Positions 1 through 8,189 of a stretch of 64,000 nucleotides of DNA are shown here, in pieces. Positions within the stretch are counted from its first letter, which is position 1. Each line of letters opens with the position of its first letter. A program made the position numbers and the translations under genes. The notes under the pieces are model-generated. The model did not search any database. It was not told where the DNA came from and was given only the letters and a program-made list of their open reading frames with translations. This DNA is from an uncultured Prevotellaceae bacterium (lineage in GTDB: Bacteria; Bacteroidota; Bacteroidia; Bacteroidales; Bacteroidaceae), in NCBI GenBank assembly GCA_900316475.1, contig ONDA01000003.1:39443-103442 (forward strand), written 5' to 3'.

Positions 1-39
1 CACGCTGCAAAGTAACAACAAAATATTGAGCAATACAAA

Positions 40-70
40 GGATTTTCCCTAAACCGTAAGGGGAAAATCC
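40..70 (-). terminator. Possible terminator at the end of the polysaccharide operon
   Basis: A 10-bp inverted repeat (GGATTTTCCC / GGGAAAATCC) with a loop of about 11 nt lies just past the stop of the last gene of the minus-strand operon. The trailing T-run is weak (TTTGTATTG), so intrinsic termination is plausible but not certain. Confidence 0.45.
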
Positions 71-77
71 CTAAAGA

Positions 78-467
78 TTAGTACTTGCGGAAACGCCAGT
101 CCCTACCCTCCTGGCTAAGGACGAGCATATCGTCGTCCAGGCAGTCGATCTTCAGCCGTATGTCGTTGAGTGAGCGAAAGCCGAAAATGTCTTCCACCAG
201 CGTGGTGTCTGCCGGCAAGCCTTCGACGGAATAGAATTGCAGGAAGAGGCTGTCGCCACGATGCTGGAAATTGCCAAAGATGCTGCCGTCAGTCGTGCTT
301 TTCAGCCAGACGACAGAGCCCGAAAAGCTGACATATCTGGTGCCATAGCCCTCTTGCTGCCATTGTCCAAAGAGGTCGCCAGCTTCGCCCCCCTCCTGAC
401 AGGAGACAAGCATGCCAACAGCCAACAGCCAACAGCTAATAGCCAAAAACTTAAAGTATCTTGCCAT
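78..467 (-). CDS. Small lipocalin-like lipoprotein
   Basis: A 129-residue lipoprotein of unknown exact role. It opens with a basic residue, a hydrophobic stretch and a lipobox ending in VSC near residue 23, so it should be lipidated and placed in the envelope. The rest (DLFGQW, then alternating beta-rich segments ending in WRFRKY) resembles small lipocalin-like or META-like domains of Bacteroidales, but I cannot name a family with certainty. The ATG at 467 is chosen because it places the signal peptide first; an open frame extends further upstream without one. Its start overlaps the end of the Wzi-type gene by 17 nt, so it is the last gene of the polysaccharide operon and probably co-translated. 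Confidence 0.7.
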   Translation of the reverse strand: MARYFKFLAISCWLLAVGMLVSCQEGGEAGDLFGQWQQEGYGTRYVSFSGSVVWLKSTTDGSIFGNFQHRGDSLFLQFYSVEGLPADTTLVEDIFGFRSLNDIRLKIDCLDDDMLVLSQEGRDWRFRKY

Positions 468-2505
468 GATAGTCAATTCTAAAGTTGAACGTGTTACAGT
501 CGCCGTAGATGTTGCCCAAATCCAAGCCATAAGCGGCGCTGAACTGCCAAGGGCCAGCGGAATAGCAGCCTTGCAGCATGGCATCGAACGAATGGTGCTT
601 CGAAGACAGAGGACTAAGACGGTAGGTGCCCCACCCTTCGCGGTAGGAGCCTTTGAGCAGATAACTCAGACGGTCGGTCAGTTCACCGTTCACCCCTAAA
701 TGCCAAGCCTTGATGCGGTTGTCGCGATACAAGGAATAGCCATCTTGATTATAGACAGGCGAGGTGATGAGCGGATTGCCGGGGGTCATCCCGTAGTGTG
801 AATAGCCCCCATAGAACATATGGTTGTAATAGTCGTCGGCACCTACCACAAAGTCGGTTATTTGACTGCGGATAGGTTCTGGATAGTCGGCGGGATCCCA
901 ATGCAGAGGTCCCGACTGATTGGTCGTCTGGAAATACTCCAGTAACGCCCCTCGCACAAACTGCCGACCTGGTGTCCTATTAGTGTACTGGAGCCCCCAG
1001 AGTCCATCCCAGCCGTTGCCCTTTCGCAAACCGGAGCCATCCTCGAAGGGATTATCAAGATAGGCCTGCAGCAGATGATGCTCATGGATGTTCCAACCTA
1101 CTTGACAAGTCATCACGCCAAGATGGTTACCATACACCCAGTCTTCCATCGCATCATTCTCAAAGTAGTTGCTGTCGCCTGCAGGCAAGACGACCTGCCA
1201 GAAAGCCTTTAGGTCGGCTCGTTTCTTGTCGGCCACGAGCACATTGTTTTCGTAGCTGTATTTGGTTCCTCCAAACTGGACCGCATGTTCTATGCCGATA
1301 GTGAGAAAGAACCGTTTGTCGGGATTGCTGCGCAGATACAGGTGCTTCTGGTGGTAATAGGCTCCTGTAGTATAGAACCAATTGACATCAGTTGCCTTGT
1401 TAAACAGGTTTTCACGGTAGTCGCTGTCAAGGAATTTTCCATAGCCGAAGTCGAAGTTCACCTGTAACCAGCCATTGGTATAGGGAACTGTCCAGAAACC
1501 ATTCGTACCAAGATGAACCTGGGGAATGGGCTTGGCATTGGTTCCCTTGACAAACGAACCCGTAGAGAGCTGATTGTCGCGCAGTACCTGTTGCTGTTCA
1601 CAACTGCCCGCTTCCAGAAAGAAAGACTCGAGGAACGACAGATTGACGCAGCATTGTTGCAAATAAGCCTGATGGTCGGCATGAAGCGAGCCGATGACAT
1701 CAACTTTCCCCGAGAGCGACAGGTTCTTATTGAAGGTATGCTCCACACCGACAGCGCCACGCAGATAAGCCGTGTTGGGACGAGTGGCCAGCACATGGTG
1801 ACGATTGGCTGCCAGTTGAAAGGCCGTATAATCGCCCGTACCTACCGCACACTCCGTCGTCAGGTCATAGCTGATGCTAGTCGACAAGGTATCTTGTGCT
1901 CCTACAGCAGTAACACTTAACAGACAGGAGATAAAAACAAAAATTCTCCCAGAGACGATCTTGCCGAAGGTGAGGAAAAGTATTTTGAAATCTGTATAGA
2001 GCGACTGGTGCTCTAAATAATACAGATCCATTTCCAGTCGCACCAGCATCTTGTCGATGGTGTCGGTATAGCCGTTTTTCAGCGTGGCATAGCTGGTGAC
2101 GCCAGGACGCAGGACATACAGCCGTTCATAGCGTGGGTCACGCTCCATGATCTTGTCGATATAATATTTCCTTTCTGGTCGTGGTCCCACGAAAGACATA
2201 TCACCGATGAAGACATTCCACAACTGAGGCAGTTCGTCGAGATGATGGCGCCGCAACACTTTCCCGATGCGTGTCAGTCGGGGGTCGTTCGCTTTCTGCA
2301 GCAATTCCTCACCCTCTTTTTCTGCATCGATTTTCATGCTGCGGAACTTATAGATAAAGAAGGGACGTCCTCCCAGACCGATACGTTCTTGCTTGTAGAT
2401 AGCCGGACCACCGCCAATCTTGATGACCAGATAGCAGAGCAGTATCAATGGGGCGAAAAGCACCAAACAGAAAGCGGAGACCAATATATCGAAGAGACGT
2501 TTCAT
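451..2505 (-). CDS. Sugar-phosphate transferase fused to Wzi-type outer-membrane protein
   Basis: A 684-residue fusion. Residues 1-187 form a complete bacterial sugar transferase (PF02397 type): one N-terminal hydrophobic hairpin, KFRSM at 53-57, the catalytic-type LDELPQ at 89-94 and VGPRP at 106-110. Such enzymes attach the first sugar-1-phosphate to undecaprenyl phosphate at the inner membrane. Residues 188-203 form a signal-peptide-like segment with a likely cleavage site after VGA. Residues 204-684 look like a capsule-assembly Wzi beta-barrel (repeated aromatic strands, GLQYTNRTPGRQF, MFYGGYSHYGM). No stop and no ATG separates the halves. The ATG at 2505 is used because MKRLFDILVS is the normal start of this family. 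The fusion may be real, with internal cleavage, or a lost stop codon. Confidence 0.85.
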   Translation of the reverse strand: MKRLFDILVSAFCLVLFAPLILLCYLVIKIGGGPAIYKQERIGLGGRPFFIYKFRSMKIDAEKEGEELLQKANDPRLTRIGKVLRRHHLDELPQLWNVFIGDMSFVGPRPERKYYIDKIMERDPRYERLYVLRPGVTSYATLKNGYTDTIDKMLVRLEMDLYYLEHQSLYTDFKILFLTFGKIVSGRIFVFISCLLSVTAVGAQDTLSTSISYDLTTECAVGTGDYTAFQLAANRHHVLATRPNTAYLRGAVGVEHTFNKNLSLSGKVDVIGSLHADHQAYLQQCCVNLSFLESFFLEAGSCEQQQVLRDNQLSTGSFVKGTNAKPIPQVHLGTNGFWTVPYTNGWLQVNFDFGYGKFLDSDYRENLFNKATDVNWFYTTGAYYHQKHLYLRSNPDKRFFLTIGIEHAVQFGGTKYSYENNVLVADKKRADLKAFWQVVLPAGDSNYFENDAMEDWVYGNHLGVMTCQVGWNIHEHHLLQAYLDNPFEDGSGLRKGNGWDGLWGLQYTNRTPGRQFVRGALLEYFQTTNQSGPLHWDPADYPEPIRSQITDFVVGADDYYNHMFYGGYSHYGMTPGNPLITSPVYNQDGYSLYRDNRIKAWHLGVNGELTDRLSYLLKGSYREGWGTYRLSPLSSKHHSFDAMLQGCYSAGPWQFSAAYGLDLGNIYGDCNTFNFRIDYHGKIL

Positions 2506-2527
2506 ATACACCCTTAAATAAACGATC

Positions 2528-3136
2528 CTATACGGCTCCTTTATGTCTGACAACCGAGGTTATCGTTTTAAAGAAGCAAACGACGTCCAACTTAAACGAC
2601 ATATTTTGAATATAATAATACTCCAACTCCAGTCGCTGATTATAATCTACGTCCGACCTTCCATGAGTTCCCCACCATCCTGTGATGCCTGGTTTTGCCT
2701 GCCAATAGAGCTTGGAACCGCCATGAGCCTCCAGCTCGCCTTCCACCAAAGGTCGGGGGCCAACGATAGACATATCGCCCTTCAGGACGTTCAGTAACTG
2801 GGGCAACTCGTCTATCGATGATTTCCTCAAAAAAATGCCGACAGGTGTTGTGCGGGGGTCATTCTCTATCTTTTGGTTCTCGTCCCAGTCTTTCCTGTAT
2901 TGCTCATCTTTCAACAGTTCTTCCAACAGTTCTTCGGCATTATGCACCATAGAGCGGAATTTATACATCATAAACGGTTTCCCATTCCTGCCGATACGTA
3001 TGTGCTTAAAGAAGATGCTTTTCGTATCACCCATCAACAGGAAACTGATCTTCACCAATATGCAGATGGGGATGATAAAGACCAGTCCGAAAAGGGCTAT
3101 GATGATGTCGAGTATTCTTTTTATATATATGTACAT
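2528..3136 (-). CDS. Undecaprenyl-phosphate sugar-phosphate transferase
   Basis: A 202-residue initiating sugar transferase of the short bacterial type (PF02397). It has one N-terminal hydrophobic segment (residues about 8-34), then KFRSM, SSIDELPQLLNVLKGDMS and IVGPRP, which are the family landmarks including the acidic DE pair, and PGITGWW near the C-terminus. It should transfer a hexose-1-phosphate (galactose, glucose or a bacillosamine-like sugar) from UDP-sugar to undecaprenyl phosphate on the cytoplasmic face. The exact sugar cannot be told from sequence. It sits 22 nt upstream of a second transferase of the same superfamily, so the operon carries two initiating enzymes. An ATG at 3136 gives a normal N-terminus. 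Confidence 0.9.
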   Translation of the reverse strand: MYIYIKRILDIIIALFGLVFIIPICILVKISFLLMGDTKSIFFKHIRIGRNGKPFMMYKFRSMVHNAEELLEELLKDEQYRKDWDENQKIENDPRTTPVGIFLRKSSIDELPQLLNVLKGDMSIVGPRPLVEGELEAHGGSKLYWQAKPGITGWWGTHGRSDVDYNQRLELEYYYIQNMSFKLDVVCFFKTITSVVRHKGAV

Positions 3137-3144
3137 TCTGTTGA

Positions 3145-4260
3145 CTATGAATTAAACTCCATAAATTTTTGCTCCACGAAAGTCTTGATCTCTTCTTTGA
3201 AGCGTTCTTCAGAGAAACCCTCTGCCCATTGGCGGCAATCCTGGGGGGAGAAAGGTTGAGGGCCTAAACTCTCAAAACGGCGAACGGCTTCAACGACGGC
3301 CTCAACGGTCTGTTCCTTGAAAAAGAGACCCGTCTTGCCTTCACAGACAGTCTCCAGAGAGCCGCCGTGTCCGTAGGCTATCACCGGAGTGCCACAACTC
3401 TCGGCCTCAATGGGTACCATTCCAAAATCTTCGTCAGCAGCAAAGACGAAAGCTTTTGCATGCTGCATTTTCTCTTTTAGTACATCAAGAGGCTGATACC
3501 CCATGACGTCAATGTTTGATTTTGCCAGTTTTCGATATGCCTGCAAATTAGGTCCTCCGCCTATGACTATCAGTTTCTTGTCCGGCATCTGGTTGAACGC
3601 TTCAATAACCAAGTCTATCTTCTTATAGGCCACCAAACGGCTGCTTGTGAGGTAATAGTCTTGCTTATCCTCGCAATACTCGAAGTTGGAAATATCTATG
3701 TTGGGATGAATCGTTGTGGATTCCCTTCTGTACGTTTCCCTGATTCTCCTACCAACATTGTCAGAGTTGCTGATAAAATAATTCACTCTGAAACTATTCA
3801 ACAGGTCCCATTCCCTGATACGATGCAACAAGTACTTAGCCAGCCAACTCTTGAGTCCCTTCTGCAGTCCTGACTCTTCCAGATACTCGTTATACATGTC
3901 CCATACATATCGGATAGGAGAATGACAATAGCAAATATGAAGTTGATTGGCTTTTTTCAATATGCCCTTTGCGACACAATGTGACGAAGAGATGATGACA
4001 TCATATCCCCTTAGGTCGAATTGCTCTACAGCAAACGGAAACAACGGAAGGTAGAGCCTGTGCTTATTCTTACTAAATGGCATGTTCTGTATAAAAGAAG
4101 TATGCACCCTTTCCCAGGGAATTCCCAGTTCATCGCATATCTCCTTCTTGGCAACAAGGGTATATACATCCGCATCGGGAAAAACGTCAAAGATTGCCTT
4201 ACAAACCTTATCAGCTCCTCCGACCGTCACAAGCCAGTCCTGAATGATTGCTACCTTCAT
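3145..4260 (-). CDS. Family 4 glycosyltransferase
   Basis: A 371-residue GT-B fold glycosyltransferase (GT4). The N-terminal half begins MKVAIIQDWLVTVGGADKV, a typical GT4 donor-free domain with the GGA loop. The C-terminal half carries SRLVAYKKIDLVIEAF, the phosphate-binding GGGPNL, and the E-x7-E type motif near FGMVPIEAESCGTPVIAYG. It most resembles mannosyl- or similar hexosyltransferases that extend lipid-linked oligosaccharides in the cytoplasm; donor and acceptor are unknown. It stops 8 nt before the sugar-phosphate transferase start, which fits one operon. Confidence 0.88.
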   Translation of the reverse strand: MKVAIIQDWLVTVGGADKVCKAIFDVFPDADVYTLVAKKEICDELGIPWERVHTSFIQNMPFSKNKHRLYLPLFPFAVEQFDLRGYDVIISSSHCVAKGILKKANQLHICYCHSPIRYVWDMYNEYLEESGLQKGLKSWLAKYLLHRIREWDLLNSFRVNYFISNSDNVGRRIRETYRRESTTIHPNIDISNFEYCEDKQDYYLTSSRLVAYKKIDLVIEAFNQMPDKKLIVIGGGPNLQAYRKLAKSNIDVMGYQPLDVLKEKMQHAKAFVFAADEDFGMVPIEAESCGTPVIAYGHGGSLETVCEGKTGLFFKEQTVEAVVEAVRRFESLGPQPFSPQDCRQWAEGFSEERFKEEIKTFVEQKFMEFNS

Positions 4261-4316
4261 ATACTTGATAACGACATACTACCTGTTTTATTATATAAAA
4301 CAAGCAAAAAAAATTA

Positions 4317-5378
4317 CTACTTTTGCGTCATGGATAGCAGTTCATTAATGATTAGCTCCGCAGTGTTCTGATAATGATAAGTTGACGATGTCTGTTCATC
4401 GATACTGACAGGTGACGGAGGCAACTCCCGCAGACAGCTGTATAAATCTTCCGAATTACCTGTCTCAAAGAACGTTACAGGGAATTTCCCATATATTTCC
4501 TTGTAGACGGGTATGTCGGACATGATGACTGGCGTACCAAAACTCATCGCCTCCAATGGCGGTATTCCGAAGCCCTCATACAGCGAAGGAGAGACCAGGC
4601 AGGCAGCATGGGACAAGACATCATAGACCTCTTGATTGGAAGCATTGGTCAACAAGCGCACTTTTTCCTTATTGGCCTGAATGGTCTCCATCATCTCGGA
4701 ATCTTTCGTCCTGAAGTTGATGTGCCCCACGATGGTCAGCATGGGGGCATCCTGCCTTTCCTTGATGAGCCTTTCATAGGCTTTCCATAAGACAAGCAGT
4801 CCTTTATGGCGCTTGATGTTACCCAGGAAAACGATACCGGAACGCTCTTTTACCGGGCGATGTGTGGCTTTGTAGTTCAGCAGTTCTGTGCTTAAGCCGT
4901 TAGGGACCACCTTTATACTTTGAGAAGTATGGAAATGGTGCAGTATCCTCTGACGCGAGAAGTCGCTGACAGTAAAGACGGCCTCAGATATGTTCAGGGC
5001 GCGTTGGATAAAGACACGGCGAATCAATTTACCTATTGGTGAACAAACACCCTCCACATCAAAAAAAACGACATCGTGTACCATAGAAAAGATAGGCACA
5101 CGGATACCCAAGGGGATATTGAAGAAAGGCGTAAAGAAAGCATCACAGCGGTTGACCTCTTTGGTCGGGAAACAGAAGAGTTCTTTCAGCGTGAAACTTC
5201 CGTAGTTACACTCTACAATACGACAATTGGTTCTTTCGGCATATGTGCTCAAACAATCCTTATCGCCAATCAGCACAAACTCCTGATCGGTTCTCTCCAC
5301 CATATAATGCATCACATTCTCAATGAATGTGCCAATACCGCTTTGGCCTATCAGTCGGCAGTCGATTGCTATCGTCAT
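4317..5378 (-). CDS. Family 4 glycosyltransferase
   Basis: A 353-residue GT4 glycosyltransferase. It starts MTIAIDCRLIGQSGIGTF, followed by a Rossmann-like N-terminal domain. The C-terminal domain has GIVFLGNIKRHKGLLVLWKA and SPSLYEGFGIPPLEAMSFG, which contains the conserved glutamates of the retaining GT4 active site. It would add a sugar to the growing lipid-linked repeat unit. Its start codon overlaps the stop of the upstream AAA/PD-(D/E)XK gene in an ATGA arrangement, so the two are translationally coupled even though that neighbour has no obvious polysaccharide role. Confidence 0.87.
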   Translation of the reverse strand: MTIAIDCRLIGQSGIGTFIENVMHYMVERTDQEFVLIGDKDCLSTYAERTNCRIVECNYGSFTLKELFCFPTKEVNRCDAFFTPFFNIPLGIRVPIFSMVHDVVFFDVEGVCSPIGKLIRRVFIQRALNISEAVFTVSDFSRQRILHHFHTSQSIKVVPNGLSTELLNYKATHRPVKERSGIVFLGNIKRHKGLLVLWKAYERLIKERQDAPMLTIVGHINFRTKDSEMMETIQANKEKVRLLTNASNQEVYDVLSHAACLVSPSLYEGFGIPPLEAMSFGTPVIMSDIPVYKEIYGKFPVTFFETGNSEDLYSCLRELPPSPVSIDEQTSSTYHYQNTAELIINELLSMTQK

Positions 5379-6958
5379 CGTTCAATGAGGGATAATTTTT
5401 CGATGCGGCACGTATGCTTTTTTGTCTCGCGGTTGTAGTTGATGCCCACCAGCAGCAGGTCGTTAGTGTATTCAGAGACCTTGGCAGGATACTCCTTGCG
5501 CTTAATCTGGTCAATGGAGGAGTCGACATTCTGATTGTATTTCAACTCAATGACGAGGGCTGGGGAGTCCACGTGCTTGCGTGGTATGAGTACAAGGTCG
5601 GCAAAACCTTCACCTGTAGCCAGTTCACGATGGATGATATAGTTGTTGCGTGCCTTATAGTAAGCGATACTCAGCACACAGGCCAGTGAATTTTCGTCGT
5701 TATAACTGAGGATGCTGGTGTTCTCGTCGTGGGCGACATCCACATAGCGGGCCACAGCCTCTTCGTTGCCTGCCAATGTAGCTTCCAGCAAAGCGTCAGA
5801 CTGTTGCAGTGACTTCACCACATTGTCCCAGCCGGACTCCTCAACGGCATTACTCAGTTCACCGGCTACCTCGTGGTTAGGTACGTAGCACTCGTCCTTA
5901 CGCCAGTTGTAAGCGAGGTATCCCAGATGGATAAGTACCGTCAGGACATCATCCTTACTTTGGATGATGGATATGTCGTTCTGAAACTTCGTTGTATTGA
6001 CCTTCACCCGTTCGCCAGCCAGCAGTCTCAGTACATTGTCCTTCAGTCCGTCGAAATTCAAGCGGATGTAGTTGGCAACAGAAGAGTAGGCCCCTGTTGA
6101 AGCCCAAAAGCTGCGACAACGTCTGCTTCTTATAGCCATCATCACAGAGTTCGGATTGAACATAGATGGTTCATCGCCTATTTGATAGCCGTCATACCAT
6201 TGTGCCATCTCCTCAAAACTCATCCCATATTTCTCGGACAACACCTTTACCTCACCTTTTGTGAATCCAAAAAAAATTCCCATATCAATCGGATCCACCA
6301 TCGAATACTCAGTGAAGTTGTTCAAGGCCGACTCCGTCTTATATTTTTTGATGGGCAGAATTCCCGTCATGTAAACAGCGGCAAAGACAGTGCTGGCATT
6401 GACACTCTTAAACATACGACGAAGCCAGTTGACGTAATTGTCCATCTCTGTCGTTCCTGTTCTGAACTCACGGCAGATGGCATCCCATTCGTCAATGATG
6501 AAAATGAATTTTTGGCTTCGGTCGCCATATATTCTCACCAGGGTGTCCATCAAGTCATCTCCCTCCATGACTTTCACGTCGGGAAAGGCCTGACGTACAT
6601 CTTCTGCAATCCTGGTGTCTATCTGCCTGACGATGCTTTCATCTTTGAAGCGTGTAACAAAGTCAGTCATGTCGAGGTAGATAACAGGATATTTATTCAG
6701 ATGCTGCTCAAACTGTGGATCCCGGACAATCTCCAAGCCATTAAACAGGTTTCGTGAGTCGCACGATTGGTCGTAGTAGGCATTCAGCATCTTGGCTGCC
6801 ATCGACTTACCGAAACGCCGGCAACGCGTGACACAACTGAAACGGCGTTCAGTGTTAAGCGTACTGTTGACCACCCTAATTAAGCCTGATTTATCGACAT
6901 ATTCACTGTTGCGTGCCGACACAAATCCTTCGTTTCCAATATTGATGTATATACCCAT
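5375..6958 (-). CDS. AAA-ATPase-like / PD-(D/E)XK nuclease-like protein
   Basis: A 527-residue protein of the family with an N-terminal AAA-ATPase-like domain (PF09820 type) and a C-terminal PD-(D/E)XK nuclease-like domain (PF08011, DUF1703). Seen here: YVDKSGLIRVVN near the start, the P-loop-like RCRRFGKSMAAKML, a Walker-B-like FIFIIDEWD, GYQIGDEPSMFNPNSV in the middle, and VIELKYNQN, the E-x-K core of the nuclease fold, near residue 470. The biological role of the family is unknown. It is more divergent than its three paralogues in this window. It lies inside the polysaccharide operon but has its own -7 box at 6986-6994, which suggests inserted cargo. Confidence 0.85.
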   Translation of the reverse strand: MGIYINIGNEGFVSARNSEYVDKSGLIRVVNSTLNTERRFSCVTRCRRFGKSMAAKMLNAYYDQSCDSRNLFNGLEIVRDPQFEQHLNKYPVIYLDMTDFVTRFKDESIVRQIDTRIAEDVRQAFPDVKVMEGDDLMDTLVRIYGDRSQKFIFIIDEWDAICREFRTGTTEMDNYVNWLRRMFKSVNASTVFAAVYMTGILPIKKYKTESALNNFTEYSMVDPIDMGIFFGFTKGEVKVLSEKYGMSFEEMAQWYDGYQIGDEPSMFNPNSVMMAIRSRRCRSFWASTGAYSSVANYIRLNFDGLKDNVLRLLAGERVKVNTTKFQNDISIIQSKDDVLTVLIHLGYLAYNWRKDECYVPNHEVAGELSNAVEESGWDNVVKSLQQSDALLEATLAGNEEAVARYVDVAHDENTSILSYNDENSLACVLSIAYYKARNNYIIHRELATGEGFADLVLIPRKHVDSPALVIELKYNQNVDSSIDQIKRKEYPAKVSEYTNDLLLVGINYNRETKKHTCRIEKLSLIER

Positions 6959-6985
6959 GGAGTTAACTACAATTCTGAATCATGT

Positions 6986-6994
6986 GCAAAGGTA
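6986..6994 (-). promoter_or_regulatory. Bacteroidota -7 promoter box (TACCTTTGC)
   Basis: Read on the minus strand, TACCTTTGC matches the Bacteroidota TAnnTTTG consensus and lies 28 nt upstream of the AAA/PD-(D/E)XK start at 6958. It is one of few internal promoter-like sites in the polysaccharide operon. Confidence 0.6.
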
Positions 6995-7070
6995 ATAATA
7001 ATTATTGAAAGTAAGAAGGGGAATGGCATTATTTTACTTTGGCAACCTGTTTTTTGAGAGATTGCTATAG

Positions 7071-8189
7071 TCATAGTCTGCTCTCTAAAAAGTTCTTTAG
7101 TATGACATTCCAGTCGTAGTCGGCTAACTGGGCCGTATCCACCTTTGGGCGTTCGTCAGCAACACGGATGATTGTATCAATCCAAATGTCAGGGTCGTAG
7201 CCTGCTACGGTGGTAGCACCGTCCTTGCCTTCGGCTACTTCAATCATGGCAGAATTGTGGGCTGTCACGATGGGACAGCCACAGAGCAGAGCCTCCAACT
7301 GTGGCATACCAAAGCCCTCGTTCAGCGAGGCTGACACGAAACAGCGTGCCAGATGATACAGCTTGACGAGGTCTTCGTTGGGTACAAAACCGCAGAAAAC
7401 GGTACTTTCGCGAGGGAAGTCTTTATCCTCAACGACGCTGCGGATAGAACTGTTCTTCCAACCACTTCCGCCAACCACTACCAGTTGTAGTTGTTTCCGA
7501 CGATACAGCTCCGGCATCAGCGACAGCAAGAAGGTGAGGTTCTTGCGGGGTTCCAGAGAGCCGACAAACAAGACAAAGTCTTTCTCAATGTGGTATTTCT
7601 GCAGTATCTGCAATCGTTGGTCGTCCGTCAGCGTAATGGGCTTATAAACCGTACGATTGATGGATGCTCCTGTAAAGATGTCCTGGCACTGACGTTTGGG
7701 GAAATATTGCCTAACCTTGTCCTGCGTGTAGAACGAATTGGTCCAAATGATGTCCGCCTTCTTGATGGAGCGGCCGAACAACAGTTTGTTGGCCAGCACA
7801 TTCTTCCACTGCATGGTCTTCTGGAACTCAATGTTTACCACATCGTGCACCACGATGATCTTTTTCATCCTGCGAGGCAACAGGAAGGGCAAGCAGGGTA
7901 ATGGTGAATAGTAAACGTCTGCCTTGTACCGACGTGCCAGCAGGGGCATCATCATGAACAGCCACACCAGATTGGGAAACCGATGGAACAAAGCATTAGA
8001 CTGCTCCGACAAGAACACATTGTCGGGCAGGCCGCTGCGAGAGAACGTCTTGTGAAGCGGGCGGGGCAATGCTATGAATAGGGTGTCTGAAGGGTGCATC
8101 TTCCCCCATGCCATGACGCTATCCTTCAAGAAGTTGGATATGCCAGCAGTGGGTGCCGTGAAAGCTCTTCCATCAATAAGTACTGTCAT
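7071..8189 (-). CDS. Family 4 glycosyltransferase
   Basis: A 372-residue GT4 glycosyltransferase. The N-terminus MTVLIDGRAFTAPTAGISNF is the usual glycine-rich first strand. The C-terminal domain contains FVLFVGSLEPRKNLTFLLS, a strong GT4 signature (VGS..PRKN), LVVVGGSGW, and SASLNEGFGMPQLEALLCG with the catalytic-region glutamates. It is expected to act in the cytoplasm on an undecaprenyl-linked acceptor. Its start overlaps the stop of the upstream glycosyltransferase by 4 nt (ATGA). A gap of about 110 nt separates its stop from the AAA/PD-(D/E)XK gene, the largest gap within this operon. Confidence 0.9.
   Translation of the reverse strand: MTVLIDGRAFTAPTAGISNFLKDSVMAWGKMHPSDTLFIALPRPLHKTFSRSGLPDNVFLSEQSNALFHRFPNLVWLFMMMPLLARRYKADVYYSPLPCLPFLLPRRMKKIIVVHDVVNIEFQKTMQWKNVLANKLLFGRSIKKADIIWTNSFYTQDKVRQYFPKRQCQDIFTGASINRTVYKPITLTDDQRLQILQKYHIEKDFVLFVGSLEPRKNLTFLLSLMPELYRRKQLQLVVVGGSGWKNSSIRSVVEDKDFPRESTVFCGFVPNEDLVKLYHLARCFVSASLNEGFGMPQLEALLCGCPIVTAHNSAMIEVAEGKDGATTVAGYDPDIWIDTIIRVADERPKVDTAQLADYDWNVILKNFLESRL

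Noticed and set aside
4318-4326. TACTTTTGC promoter-like box on the plus strand
   Set aside because: It falls on the last codons of a minus-strand glycosyltransferase, and no plus-strand gene follows.
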